A DNA stretch of 64,000 bases from Eleginops maclovinus (Eukaryota; Chordata; Actinopteri; Perciformes; Eleginopidae), in NCBI RefSeq assembly GCF_036324505.1, contig NC_086368.1, positions 2,542,001 to 2,606,000 of the forward strand. Direction: 5' to 3'. The stretch's first letter is position 1, and each line of letters begins with the position of its first letter. Positions 45,341 through 56,013 of this stretch are shown here, piece by piece. Made by a program: the position numbers and the translations under genes. Below the pieces are notes generated by a model that was not told where the DNA came from, did not search any database, and was given only the letters and a program-made list of their open reading frames with translations.

Positions 45341-46115
45341 GTCAACATCATCGTCATCGTCATCGTCATCATCATCATTGTGATGAGTGTCTGTGGTATG
45401 GTGTATTGTGACAGAACAAGCTGTGGAGCTAGCACCCAATCCCAAAGGTGTGTCAAAACAACGAGGACTAGCCAATCACAGCACAGTGTGGCGAGAAGCC
45501 AATCTCATTTAAAAAAAATGCTTACCCCTTCTGTTCACCAACATAATCTGCGCAAATGTATAATAGTAATATAAATGCAATTAACAGAAGTTAAAGCTTA
45601 GCGGTGGTGACCTCATGGGGGGACTAATCATTATATGACCCATTTCAGTAGTGGGTGTAGTGTGGACCTGCATCAGTCCTGCCTCTGTACCCTCACATTG
45701 TCAGTCTTTTGTAAATAGAACCATACGTTTCATAATTGTTTCCCACCTGCATTATAAGTCAAATAAAATGTGGCAGCCATTATAATAAAGATCATTTCTG
45801 CTCTTGTCCCTAGACTCTCCTGCCTCCCTGTCCCTGTTGGTTCTGTACATCCTCCTGGGGGTGGTGGGGGGTGGCGTGGTGCTGTGCTGGTGCTGCTGGT
45901 CCCCCGGATGGTTCCTGTGGCGCGTCAGCTTCTGCCGCTTCCTACCCTGCTGCAACTCGGCCTGCGCCTCCTGCCAGCTCTGCGCCCGCAGCTGCACCCA
46001 CAGCAAGGAGCACCGACTGGCTAAAGTCACCCCACACACACCCGTCAACGGGATCATGACGGGCACGGCGGCCCCCACCAACAGTGCTGATGAAAACATT
46101 ACAGCAGCTGTTTAG
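36774..46115 (+). CDS. ldlrad2: LDL receptor class A domain-containing protein 2-like, complete 5-exon gene
   Basis: This is a predicted type I membrane protein of unknown ligand. Coding exons: 36774-36852, 39594-40079, 41257-41406, 41611-41748 and 45814-46115. All introns are GT-AG in phase 1, giving 384 aa. Residues 7-22 are a hydrophobic signal peptide ([16 protein letters not shown]). Exon 2 (residues 27-188) is a CUB-like domain starting VDFCGQTI. Exon 3 is one LDL-A module with six cysteines (195, 203, 208, 215, 223, 237) and the acidic calcium site [11 protein letters not shown]. Exon 4 is proline-rich and contains [12 protein letters not shown]. Exon 5 has a transmembrane helix at about 290-309 ([17 protein letters not shown]), then a cysteine-rich juxtamembrane stretch likely to be palmitoylated, and the end [11 protein letters not shown]. 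The phase-1 exon-per-module layout is typical of extracellular mosaic proteins. Human LDLRAD2 is shorter, about 272 aa from memory. Confidence 0.9.
37170..37640. repeat. Dispersed fish repeat in ldlrad2 intron 1
   Basis: The opening TTTATTTATATAGCAGATTT, followed by CAATTCAAAGTGCTTTACAT, matches the 3' end of a common teleost retroelement read in reverse. The segment GGTTCCAGATCTGCGCAGCA continues the same family. The clade was not assigned. Confidence 0.5.
38829..39250 (+). mobile_element. hAT-like MITE copy with 30-bp minisatellite (ldlrad2 intron 1)
   Basis: It opens with four tandem units of about 31 bp (AGAAGTACTCAGATCTTGTA, then CTTGAGTAAAGT). The MITE body follows: TAAAGTAGCGACAGTAAAAG, TTTCAGAATAATATCTCTGA and GGTAAAGGTGCAGCTAGTTT. 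The right end is degraded. Confidence 0.7.
39506..39580 (+). repeat. 13-bp tandem repeat abutting the ldlrad2 exon 2 acceptor
   Basis: About five to six copies of CTCAGGACTGTST lie 15-90 bp before the exon 2 splice acceptor at 39593. Each unit carries TCTCAG, a potential acceptor AG, within the normal polypyrimidine and branch-point zone. Confidence 0.8.
40256..40886 (+). mobile_element. hAT-like MITE copy with minisatellite (ldlrad2 intron 2)
   Basis: It begins CAGCGGTGGGAGGAGTACCC, carries about five 30-bp AAGTACTCAGATCTTGTACT units (40290-40450), and then the shared MITE body. It ends CTTAGTTACTCCACACCA near 40886, the complement of the CAGTGGTG-type terminus. Confidence 0.75.
40741..40952 (+). 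repeat. Arm 1 of an inverted duplication within ldlrad2
   Basis: This about 212-bp segment recurs in reverse complement at 44130-44345 with near identity. The first part is the MITE right half. The last about 66 bp (40887-40952, containing TATCTGGGCGACCCCCCAG) is flanking sequence outside the MITE, yet it is also duplicated. Confidence 0.8.
42323..43927 (+). mobile_element. Full-length Tc1-like transposon (ldlrad2 intron 4)
   Basis: The element is 1605 bp and flanked by TA dinucleotides (42321-42322 and 43928-43929). The terminal inverted repeats are 163 bp each (42323-42485 and 43765-43927) and start CAGTGGGGCAAAAAAGTATT. They differ at only about seven positions by eye (about 96% identity), so the insertion is fairly young. 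One uninterrupted transposase gene lies between them. The element is in the same orientation as ldlrad2, inside its 4-kb fourth intron. Confidence 0.95.
42689..43711 (+). CDS. Tc1/mariner-family transposase, open frame with altered first catalytic residue
   Basis: The 340-aa intact frame starts at ATG 42689. The N-terminal paired-like region has two helix-turn-helix motifs: [19 protein letters not shown] with [17 protein letters not shown], and a second from about residue 67 following the GRPR-hook-like [11 protein letters not shown]. The DDE core shows a second Asp in [11 protein letters not shown] and the Glu in [11 protein letters not shown], 34 residues apart (DD34E). The first catalytic Asp, normally in WSDETK, is Glu here: [13 protein letters not shown] near residue 153 (codon GAA). 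The glycine-rich [14 protein letters not shown] box is present. The frame is open, but this substitution should abolish or strongly reduce catalysis. Confidence 0.93.
   Translation: MAKTKELSKETRDKIVDLHQAGKTESAIGKQLGVKKSTVGAIIRKWKTYKTTANLPRSGAPRKISPRGVKMITRTVSKNPRTTRGDLVNDLQRTGTKVTEATISNTLRRQGLKSCSSRRVPLLKPVHVQARLKFARGHLDDPEEDWENVIWSEETKIELFGKNSTGRVWRRKNAELHPKNTIPTVKHGGGNIMLWGCFSAKGPGRLIRVKERMNGAMYREILSENLLPSARALKMKRGWVFQHDNDPKHTARATKEWLRKKHFKVLEWPSQSPDLNPIENLWREMKVRVAQRQPQNITALEEICMEEWAKIPATVCENLVKTYRKRLTSVIANKGYITKY
43955..45195 (-). mobile_element. Chimeric hAT-like MITE copy with expanded minisatellite (ldlrad2 intron 4)
   Basis: It starts CAGTGGTGTAAAGTAACTAA at 43955 as one MITE end. 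At about 44130 it switches into a reverse-complement copy of the intron-2 MITE together with 66 bp of that copy's flank. An unrelated insert of about 230 bp lies at about 44390-44622. The copy ends in about ten 30-bp units (ACTCAAGTACAAGATCTGAG type) at 44857-45190. Because the unit is a multiple of three, both strands stay open here. This is repeat DNA, not a gene. Confidence 0.75.
45296..45380. repeat. (ATC)n microsatellite
   Basis: A long CATCATCAT tract with CGT interruptions, in ldlrad2 intron 4. It would encode poly-Ile or poly-Asp and is non-coding. Confidence 0.92.
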
Positions 46116-47090
46116 AGCCGGAGGATCAGTGTGTGCTCATTGAGACACGCTGATACTGAGCTGAGATCAGTAACCACTAACAGATACTGCATCAGGCTGT
46201 ATGGTGGGGGGGGGGGGGGGGTTGGTGGGACTGACAGAGCTGAACTGTGGGTTGTGTACTTTAAATGTGATGATTACTGCTGTTATGTTTCTGTAAGAAG
46301 GTAAAGCAGGGTACAGTGTGACTGTGGATCCTGTAAAAAGTGTGAATGCAGCGTTAAGATTAAGGGTTCTTAGAATGACTTAAAAAACATTTATTGTTTA
46401 CAGCCCGTTTCGCTTTTTCTTACATATTATGATAAAAGCACATTCTGTTTAAGAGACTGCTTAAAAAGTTACACTGAAAACACCGAAAGGTTGACTTTAA
46501 TTAAATGTATTATGTCAACAGATTTACATAACTGTATTAGGTTAGTTGAAAGCACTGATATTAAGTTGAACCTAATATTTATTCAAATTTGATATTTTTG
46601 CTTTTGACTCACCTCATTCAGTTATGTGAAATCTGTTGACATAAAACATTTAAAGTCAACGTTTCAGTTTCTTCAGTGAAGAGAAATGCAGCATTCATTT
46701 TGTCCAGTTTTCAGAGGAGCGATGAAGAGTGTTAAGTTGTGAGTGAACAGTTTATATTCATATGTTTCTTTGTATATAAATGTGTTCCTGCTCTGTATTA
46801 GAGGTAATAGTTTAGCCATGCAGTGAAGTACACTTCCCGTCCACAGCTTTGACCAAAAGGACAGCGTGGACACATGCTGAGGAGACCTTCAGTCTCCCAC
46901 CTGCAGACAGCAGCTGTTCTCCCTGGGTGGAATTCCTTCAGACAGTATAAGCCAACAAGTGCAAAGTCATTCAGTGTAAAGCAGTCCAAAAATTGTCGGA
47001 AAAACAGCCTTGTAAGTGTGAATTTCTAACACGTTATTCTGTGTACTTATAGTAAATCACATCAACGCTAGTCAGCCAACCTAAATCAAT
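46116..47090. other. ldlrad2 3' UTR and downstream sequence
   Basis: This holds the likely 3' UTR, including an 18-base G run near 46205-46222. It is followed by a foldback element (46466-46680) and unremarkable A/T-rich sequence. No poly(A) signal could be assigned with confidence. Confidence 0.45.
46466..46680. repeat. Foldback MITE downstream of ldlrad2
   Basis: The left arm (GGTTGACTTTAATTAAATGT, then TATGTCAACAGATTTACATA) pairs with the right arm (TATGTGAAATCTGTTGACAT, then TTTAAAGTCAACGTTTCAGT). The stem is about 70 bp with a central A/T-rich loop. Confidence 0.65.
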
Positions 47091-48365
47091 ATGTCAAAAG
47101 AATCAATTTCTTTGGGGAAAAATGAAATAAACAAATATACATACAGTATTTACCGGTGGCTGGAAAAGGCTGATCTGATCGACAACACAGACGCAGTAAC
47201 CATGGCAGCAGAAGAACAGGCGCTGAGCACCGGATCTATAGAGACCGGGTTCCACCATACCAGACAGGTATAGAAGACCCTGAGACAGTCCAGCACATAA
47301 CAGCAGGCTGTAAGACGCAGGCAGGTACAGCACACATGGAGCGCCATAACCAAGAGGCTGACAGTGGTTCAGTCTGTAGGGACTTGGGCTTTGAAATGAA
47401 GGGTCGGTTCACGTCCCATTCGGACCAATAAAATACGGAGTTCACCACCTGGGCCCCGCCAAAGTGCCCTTGAGCAAGGCACCAAACCCCCAACTGCCTG
47501 TGAGACTGGCAGCCTTCGCTCTGGCACACCTGGCATGTTTATGTGTGCAACCTACAAAAACTGTGTAGTGTGTCAAATTGTATGTGTACTAAAAATGCAA
47601 GTGCATGCGTGTGGTTATTGCATGCATGTAAAAACAGAGTGAAAACTGAATTTCTCCCTAGGGGGATTAATAAAGGTTTATCGTCATCTATCGTCGCCTA
47701 GACCAGGAGCATCTGTGCAGAGCATGGGCTGGAAGGCGCCAGGACAAAATGGTCCAAAGGTGGCTATATATATAAGACCCTGTTTTATCTTTCACCATGT
47801 TCAAGTTTACAAACACATCAGACCCATATTCAACATGCCATTCCAGAGCAACGGGAGATGTCCCTTTGATTTGACTTTCTGTAATTGACCTTTCGACCCT
47901 GAGTTAAATTGATAAGTTGTGCGGCCGCCGGGTTCATAATGTTGGCAAATGTGTTGACACAAGGCAACCTCTCTGCACAGCCTTTAAAGTCCCAAAAGGA
48001 TTTTTGACCAAACTCTGCGTGTGAACTGTGTGCCCTGCTTTTCATTTGCTCAAACGACTTGAACAAAGTCTAACCACCTGCATAGTCCATAGACCAACAA
48101 AGGTAGGATCCTACAGGATTTCCAGATCCAGACTGATAGAATGGGGATGGCTAACCAACCGGACATCGTTGTGCTGGACAAACGGCAGAAGAAGGCAGTG
48201 ATGACAGACATAGCAATCCAAGCAACAGCATCATCAGGAAGAAGTAACAAGAGAAGCTGGGGAAGCTGTGGTTCAGTAGTGATCGAAGCACCAGGGGCAG
48301 TAATTCCCGAACTGGGACAGTGGCTCCAGCAAAAAGAAACCACATACACATTCCTGTATTACTAA
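47091..48365 (+). mobile_element. R4/Dong-like (Rex6-type) LINE 3' fragment, interrupted
   Basis: The first block (about 47150-47410) translates to YRWLEKADLIDNTDAVTMAA, EEQALSTGSIETG and, after frame changes, TITAGCKTQAGTAHMERHN. The second block (about 48110-48350) gives DFQIQTDRMGMANQPDIVVL and DKRQKKAVMTDIAI, then GAVIPELGQWLQQ. PDIVVLDK followed by AVMTDIAI is the core of the C-terminal restriction-like endonuclease of this LINE group. The two blocks are contiguous in intact elements but are separated here by about 690 bp. That insert comprises a SINE-like segment (GTGCCCTTGAGCAAGGCACC near 47461, ending GATTAATAAAGGTTTATCG near 47670) and a duplicated unit. Confidence 0.7.
47764..48087 (+). 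repeat. Duplicated unit, copy 1 (parts A and B contiguous)
   Basis: Part A (47764-47861, AAGACCCTGTTTTATCTTTC) recurs at 48498-48594. Part B (47864-48087, GGGTTCATAATGTTGGCAAA) recurs at 49792-50015 with only about seven differences in 224 bp. In this copy the two parts are adjacent. No coding content was recognised. Confidence 0.85.
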
Positions 48366-48497
48366 TGAGCGTCCCATCAGCCTCAGCTGTGCATTGTGTC
48401 TACCTCAAAGGGTAGCATGTTGACGTAAAAGTATTGTTCATCTCTAAAAAACAAGTTATGTTAGAGGAGAAAGTGTTCTATATATTCATATATGTTC

Positions 48498-50015
48498 TAT
48501 ATATATAAGACCCTGTTTTATCTTTCACCATGTTCAAGTTCATAAAAACATCAGACCCATATTCAACATGCCATTCCAGAGCAATGGGAGATGTGAGGGG
48601 CAACCTGTGCTCACGTGTCCACCAGGCCAACTTCTTTGTGGCATCCCTCCTGTGTGTTTTGTACTACATTACACACAGCCAGTCTTTTGGGGGGGTTTGA
48701 CCTGAGTTCTTGGTAAGGCATAATGTGCTTAATCAAACAATGGGCTTCTGACCTCCAGGTTGCCGGGCTGCAGCACATTGAAGTATGCAGGCCTCTTTAT
48801 CTGACTTACTTTCTGCTGAGAGTTTACAGGAATACACACGCACCATCAAACAGCACACACACACCCGGTATTAATCCACTCACACGCTCCGATCTGCATG
48901 TGCAACAACAACAAGACTTTTTTCGCATATTGCTGTCAGCTTATATTAAGCATTTTACAATTCCCTCACACCATTTTGTTGCTAAACCCCACCGGGACTG
49001 GCTGAAAAGGCTATAAGTGAAAAGTGTCAGTCGTAGTGATGAACCCAAAAATAGCCAACCAACCTTGTACTGTAAATCCTCTCTTCAGGTTTAAACGTAT
49101 TTCAGCTCCTTTGGTTTTCCAGAAACGGTGTTCAGTGTGAAGCTCTGTACCGGATCAGCAGTGCTGGATGTGTGAATAGACGACTGTTGCTTTGTGCAAA
49201 GTTCACTTAACTTTACACATTGGTAATATGTCAGCATTGTGTTTTCTTTTTCTCTTCATATGGCCACAAAAGTCATTAATGCAGCTTTAAAATCAAGAAT
49301 TTCAATTATATAATTTGGTCGTATAGTGTAAGTGTTATCAAGACCTCTTTAAAATGTGTTCCATAACATCTGACATCCAGAAAGTCTTGCATACAAGCAC
49401 AAATGAAAAGATTGCAACATAATGTAGTCCTTCTCGTGTACAAACAAATGCTTTAATAAATGCTTCGAAATAAACTTTACACACACTATGTGACAGTAAC
49501 ACACACAGTTCCTCCTGTTCCAGCACTGAGACTGAATGATAATAAAGTTTTGTGAGTTTGGACCCACCTTGTCCACACATTAATGTGGCCCACTTGCAGG
49601 TCATGATGTTTTAACTGCCTCCTGCATCTGCAGCACCATGGTCTGTTGTTCCTCAGAGGCTGCAGGGTAGACACCGATGGGGGGGGGGGGGCTTGGCAAA
49701 GAGTGAGTGGCTTCACAGGGTATCCTCTGGCAACCTTTCAAGTCCCCTCTCTGTTTCCAGTAAAGAAACGAAAAAAAGAACCCTTCTGTCACTTTGATTT
49801 GACTTTGTGTAATTGACCTTTCAACCCCGAGATAAATTGGTAAGTTGTGCAGCCGCCGGGTTCATAATGTTGGCAAATGTGTTGACACAAGGCAACCTCT
49901 CTGCACAGCCTTTAAAGTCCCAAAAGGATTTTTGACCAAACTCTGCGTGTGAACTGTGTACCCTGCTTTTCATTTGCTCAAACGACTTGAACAAAGTCTA
50001 ACCACCTGCATAGTC
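48498..50015 (+). repeat. Duplicated unit, copy 2 (parts A and B separated by about 1.2 kb)
   Basis: Part A lies at 48498-48594 and part B at 49792-50015. The about 1197 bp in between (48595-49791) has no counterpart in copy 1. It includes a G run at about 49679-49690 and otherwise unremarkable sequence without a recognisable gene. It looks like an insertion into the second copy, or a deletion in the first. Confidence 0.8.
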
Positions 50016-50204
50016 TCATTAGTGTATATGACAAACCACAGGTATACAGAGGTAAAGAGAACTCAGGCCACCATGAAGCCCCTCTGTAGGAGCTGCTATG
50101 CTGCTAGTCTGCCTTTGCCTGAAGGATAAAAGCATTACATTTAACCCTTAGTGGTTTCTTTATCCCAGTGGAAATAGTCATTTGAAAGGCTGTGTCCACC
50201 TGTA

Positions 50205-50460
50205 GAATAGGTGCAATGACAGTGTAACTACGCTGTGTTATGGATGTAATATCGGTGTTACATCAGTGTGAAATGGGTGTTATAACAGTGTAATATATGT
50301 TATGTAATAGTGTAACATGGGTATAATATATGTGTATTACGGGTGTAATAATGATTTCATGGATTTGTATGTGGGTGTTATAACAATGTAATATGGGTGT
50401 GATAATGGAGTTAAATCGGTGAAATATGTGTCTTATAATATCAATAATGTGTCTATGTAA
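50205..50460. repeat. Diverged tandem repeat (GTGTTATAACAGTGTAATAT type)
   Basis: Variants of GGTGTTATAACAGTGTAATA recur every 20-30 bp with many substitutions. A LINE-tail-like sequence (TCAGAATCAGAATTCCTTTA) follows at 50463-50530. Confidence 0.65.
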
Positions 50461-50530
50461 TATCAGAATCAGAATTCCTTTATTCATAGAGGAAATGTAC
50501 GTTGTTACAGCAAAGTATATACAGACGAAG

Positions 50531-53287
50531 AAAATCAAACACAAAAGGCATGCACATATTATTCAAAATAAAATAAACTATAATAAGGGTGTATTTTTTT
50601 GTATTTCTACATTTATATTATAGCCCGCAGTTGCAGATTCACACACATGTCGCTTTAGTCAGTTCAGGTTCAGAGATTTAAGGGTCCTCTCTCAGCCCTG
50701 ACGTGGGCCAGCATTCATCTGTTCTCAGAGCCATCATGTTGACCCAGGGTTAAATTGCACTCCCACTCATGAGTGTGCATGTGTCCGGCATCATTGTGCC
50801 ATTGTTGCTGTGCTATCTCAGTGAGCCATGCTGCTGTGAGCCAATAAAATTGCAGTCAGCCATCAAAGCAGCGGGGGCCGGTGGCAAACACACTGCGTCT
50901 CAGTCTCAGGTTCACACACACTGTGGAGGGCAGGTTGACCGTACTTTAACACACCTTCTAAACTTGGTGCTCGACTGCAGCTCACTGTTATAGGATCTAC
51001 ATTCACAGCACATCCTTTAAACTGCATAACACTTTACTTCATGGTTTAAGGTAGTGGACTGATGGGGGGGACAATCAAAAGCAGGAGGCTAAACTTTTAG
51101 ATTTTATATTGAAATATTACATTTAGATTTTCATTTAAGTATTCTAGATTGTTCTAAAAGACAAACAATATAAGAAAAGCAGTACGATAAGGACAAAGCT
51201 AATTGACAAGACAAACCAACAGTAGGGAGGGGGAAGGTTAATTTATTTTATGCATATTTAACACAAAGTGTATACATAGAAACCAACACATCTCTGATGA
51301 ATTAGAAACGAGGACCCATTATGGCATAATTCTATACAAAGAGAGGAGTGCATGATGTTGTGAGTTTGGGAATGTCCTTAATGTGTCCCAGAAACCATTC
51401 CCACCCTTATCCAGATATGATATGGAGGATGCAGCGTTCTTATTTTAAAGGGTTCTGAAAGTCCTACAGCTAATTATTTATAGTCATTGAAACAACTGGC
51501 ACTTCCAACTTTCCAGAAGTACGCATTGATTTTGCAAACATGCTAGATCTGTACATTTTTGTGCAGATGTAAAGTTGATGCCATTAATGGGCAGAAAACC
51601 CAGCCAGCATGTAGCGGGAAATAGAGTCATGTTCTCATGATCTCAGAGTGTGTATCTCTGCATCCCAGAAGGCCCTAGCAGCTGGACAGAAGAGAATCAA
51701 GTATTGTTATTATCATACCCTTTACCTTGTTGTGTCTCTTAAACTGTCCAAATGTGATTTTATGATGCTGCATGATGTGAAAAAAGGTCTCACCATCTGA
51801 CCTGAGGGGAATTCTTGTTCTCTGTTTTAATTTGCGATGTGTGCCATGTTGTTAAAGCACTTTGAGCTCATAAAAGAAAACAGAACAATAATTATGAAGA
51901 ATAATTGTAGGTTTTGTAACAGACACAAGAAGCAAGACATAGCAGAAATGATGCCTGTGCTATATTTCTTATCAGCCTGATGAGCCAGTGATCTAAAAAC
52001 CAACTCAGCAGGAGATTTCATTGCACAGAGTTCCAGCGGGAGGGTAGGGGTCAGGGATGTGCTTGGCCCAGGAATGGGCCCTCAAAGTACGCTGTCAAGC
52101 CTGGATCAGTCAGCCTTTTTCTTGACTTGACCTAAGGCAAATGGACTGGGGTTTAATACATGAATATGCCTGTCGCTGGGGTCCCAGGAGAGATGTCCCA
52201 GGCGAAAGCATCCTATGACCCTATACATTCCAAAATCCAGAAGACCTGGAGTTAGTTATTTTGATAGGATGTCACATGGAAGTGTCTGGATCTTGCTTTT
52301 TTCTGCAGGAATAGAAACAGTTGATGAATAGCAACTTCTGGCAGCAATGACAGCTCCAAGAAAAGAAGAAGCCTTATCAAACTAAAACTCACGACCAGCT
52401 AAAGGACACTTTTATAGACAGTAATGTTCATGTCTGTCCTCATAACTGAGCTGATACTGCTTTCACATTTCTTCCTGCCAGTCCATTTTGGCCCAGTAGA
52501 AACAGTCTCTACCTGCCTCTATCTAGTGGACAAATCAAATCCCTGATCCATAGTATTTATCTGAAATAGAAGAATATTATTTTGACTTTTTTCTGCATAC
52601 TACTGGATTTGTGGAGTTGGCTTCCCCTAATTTACTATTATGTCACTAGCTTTATTCAATGTTCTCTGCTATTTCACTGTATTCATAACATCCAGGTCAA
52701 TCCATAAGTCTACACCATTAAACAATAAATAAATGTTCACTTCCATAACTTATAGACAAATTAGAAGGCTATAACTTCCTAAATTGTACAATCACAACAA
52801 TGTGTTCAGTATTCTCTGTGCAGTTAAGGTGGACATCAATCACCTTTTTCAATTATTCACTACTTACAAATGTGACTGTTAAAGATTGCATTTACTATTT
52901 CAGGGGATTAGAAACCCTTGTTCTTCTATGTATCAGAATCCGAAATACTTATCCCTGATGGTCCATTGACTACATTCATTTGTTGTGACTTATTGGACAG
53001 AAAATCCATACTATACAAAATGACACCACCATTTCCAATAAAATGAAATAGCTTTTTGAAAACATTTGCAGTTTCACAGAATTAAATGCCTAAACTCAAA
53101 GAACAATATTGCAGCATAGTGTTAATGCTGTTGAACACGTCTGCATGCAAAGCATTCTGCAAGGTTTATATAATATTTGTAAAGATGCTATTGGCCATTA
53201 AATTAATTGCATAGCTCTTATAAAATAATAAGCATTTATGAGGTATGATCTGACACTATTAAAATAACGTCTCTTTATCAGGTTGAT
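50531..53287. other. Unannotated intergenic sequence
   Basis: This is A/T-rich sequence without recognisable coding exons. Short frames at 50769-50993 and 51827-52021 have no domains. Confidence 0.5.
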
Positions 53288-53290
53288 TAA

Positions 53291-54558
53291 TGCCAAGTTC
53301 ACGCTACACGATTTTTAGCCCAATCGGCCGCTCCCAGACGGATTTTGGAGTTCGGGGACGAATCGGCGCTAAGTCGGCGATCGGCAGTCGGTGTCTGATC
53401 GTTATGTGTGAACTGCTCAAGAGCGAGGTGAGAGACTCCCGGACGCCTCCCCGACGACCCGCAGAAGATGCTCTGGAACGCCCCCTCAGGTCGGACTTCC
53501 TACTCAGAAACTTGGAGATCCCTCGCCGCACCCCAGTTCAACTTTCCATTCGTTCACAACATGGCTGCCCAGCACGTAAACACTAACTAAACTCGTTGAT
53601 CACATAACATTTTTAGCTCTTCAGTATTATTTGTGTCACATTAAATCACCTGTACATAAAGTACCGCTCATATTCTATCTCAAGATATGTTGCTACGATA
53701 TTTGTTTGCACAAAATATGACACAGAGCGCTGTTATCAAGCGGTATTGCTAATAACGGCTAACCCGAGGTAATTGCTAAATCTGTAAACAAGGCTAACGT
53801 TCATGGCTTGCTTTGTTGGAATACTTAAAATAGCCTGGTGTAAAATACTGTAAGGATCTTCCAAATAGTTTGCTATATGATACCGGAAAAAATATTAAAT
53901 GCATACATATTTTGATTTTGATTTAGATTCGGCCTTAAACATTGGTATACATGTTTCAAAACAGTGTGTTAGGTCTGTCAATTTCTATTTATGTGGACTT
54001 TTTAAAGTGTTTCAAGTGGACTGCATATTTGTTCTGTGGTGTTTGCTATTCGGCAAGGGCAAATACAACAGCCTTCCTGCGAGCGTCCATCTTTTCCGAT
54101 TTGTGTTACTGGAACGCAGTCAACTCAGATGTGAAGTCACTCCCAGTTCCGACATCCGACGTAAGTGGAACGCGGCAATATCTAGCAAGTTAAATATCTG
54201 GACCTGTCGGCGAGTAGCTAGGCTACACAATTCACTGACGTTAACTTTAGCTGATGTGCTAACAAGCTTAAGCAAAGTAACTTATTGACAGTTTGTAGGT
54301 AAATCATAATAACGTTCGAAATCCGCGTCATTTCCCGTGTCACTTCTCGCGTGTTTTCGTGACAAAACGTAGTTTGGAGACCAGACAGGCTCTTCGGGGA
54401 TTTATCCTGGTGACAGATCGTGTAGTGTGTGACCCCCTGTCGCCGTTCAATCGCGTAGTGTGCACACCACAACGACTTCAAGACTCCCGAGCGAGTTGTG
54501 TTGTGTGAACTGGCAAGCGATCGTACGACTTTGAAAGTCGTGTAGTCTGTGCAAGGCA
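53291..54558. mobile_element. 1268-bp non-autonomous Harbinger-like element
   Basis: It is flanked by a perfect 3-bp duplication TAA (53288-53290 and 54559-54561), the TWA target typical of PIF/Harbinger. The left end TGCCAAGTTCACGCTACACG is matched by the right end read in reverse, TGCCTTGCACAGACTACACG. Subterminal sequence is rich in short repeats (ATCGTGTAGTGTGTG and relatives near the right end). ATGGCTGCCCAGCAC next to a donor-like GTAAAC (about 53561) may be a relic first exon. No DDE transposase was seen. The TGCC and ACTACA features are shared with the element nested in the Gmr1-type RT. Confidence 0.75.
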
Positions 54559-56013
54559 TAAGAGGACATGATGCTAACCATTACAGAAAGTAGCAATGTA
54601 GTGCCCTCTGGTGGTGAAGGGGTAGCATTACAGTAAATGCCATAGAAGAAAGTGAACAGTATTTAGCTAAATTCAGTTCATCTTAATAGTATACATTAAA
54701 ATGTCTAAATATGTTGCCGTCTGATTGCAAACTTTGCAGTGAATGGACTATAAAATACTTCTATACCCACGCAGACACCGTCTGATTTGGTGTAGAAGAT
54801 GCTGAGAGACAGTTCTTCATCACATTCTTTAACATTATAACCCAACAGAAAGAAAGACAATCTAAGGTTGCTTATCTTTTAATCTGAGTTTTGCCTATTT
54901 ATTTTATTTTATTCTCAAATTCACAAATTCAGTCAGTCAGATAGCTAGCACCGAGGCCTGAGTACTATGTTTCTTCATGTAATGATGTATGTTTTGTCCT
55001 TGCATACTGTGGGTGTTTTTGATTCTCCCTACTGAAAAGTGACATGAAGGGAGAGGAGTATGAACTGGTTCTAACTTGTGGAACAGAACACTGTATCATT
55101 CAACTTTACAATGTGTTGACGTCAAAACCAAAGTGAAGTCGGTCCAGACTTTTTTTATTATGTTGTTCTACATAGTAACATATTGGTATGAAAACTATTC
55201 TATATTTATTACAGTATTTACACGTTGCATAACATTACAACAGACATTGCAGATCCCATACATCCACCAGCCAGCAGGTAGCGCTACACAGCAGCTCACA
55301 GCAAACAGGAAGTCTTTCAACACCATGAGGCCTTCACACACTTTCCTAGTTCCATTCCAACCTCAAGGGAGGATACCTTTGATAATAAAATATGAAAATA
55401 AATGGACCCTGTAGAGAGTTCTGTTTGCCTGTTGCTGTCCAGGAGCAAACCAGACATAGAGTTTTATGGGAGACACATAATGAGGGATTTTTATTTATTT
55501 CAAAGCTCATTTGGGGTTTTCATATCTTGTAACCCTGACTACTTTATATCTACCTGCAGACCACAAAGAATACTGCAGATAGGAATATGCAGAATATGTC
55601 TGTTAGTGCTGTTTCTAAAATCTCTACACTACTGTCTATGTTCTAACAAATTTGTTTACTTGTTTTTTTGTTTGTTTTTGTATTATTACATTTAACAATT
55701 CCTATGTTAACGATTCCTAACTGAGTTCAGTGGACTTCACTAAAACCAACAGCTGTATGAATGATATAGGTGAGCCTATCAAAAGGTCTCGAATGTTCCA
55801 TGAAGGCTGTCATTCAGGGGTATCTCATGTGTGTCCAATGCATAAAGGTAAACTAAAACACATTTTCCACTGCACTTGAATGCATCAATAATAAGCAGCA
55901 CAGAATGGCAGGCCGTTCAGACACCATTGCATAGAAAGCCTCTGACGTGATGCACCTCTCAGCAGCAGTTTCTTAATAAATATCTCGAGTCCCTTAGGGC
56001 CGACCCCTTTGCT
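54559..56013. other. Intergenic region, including the g0s2 3' UTR side
   Basis: No coding exon was recognised. On the minus strand AATAAA-type signals lie near 55488-55500, which would give g0s2 a 3' UTR of about 500 nt. Confidence 0.45.

Noticed and set aside
45209..45574. Poly-Asp and poly-Ile open frames
   Set aside because: These are translations of the (ATC)n microsatellite inside ldlrad2 intron 4.
53899..54288. 129-codon open frame inside the Harbinger-like element
   Set aside because: There is no Myb, MADF or DDE motif. The composition looks non-coding and the element appears non-autonomous.
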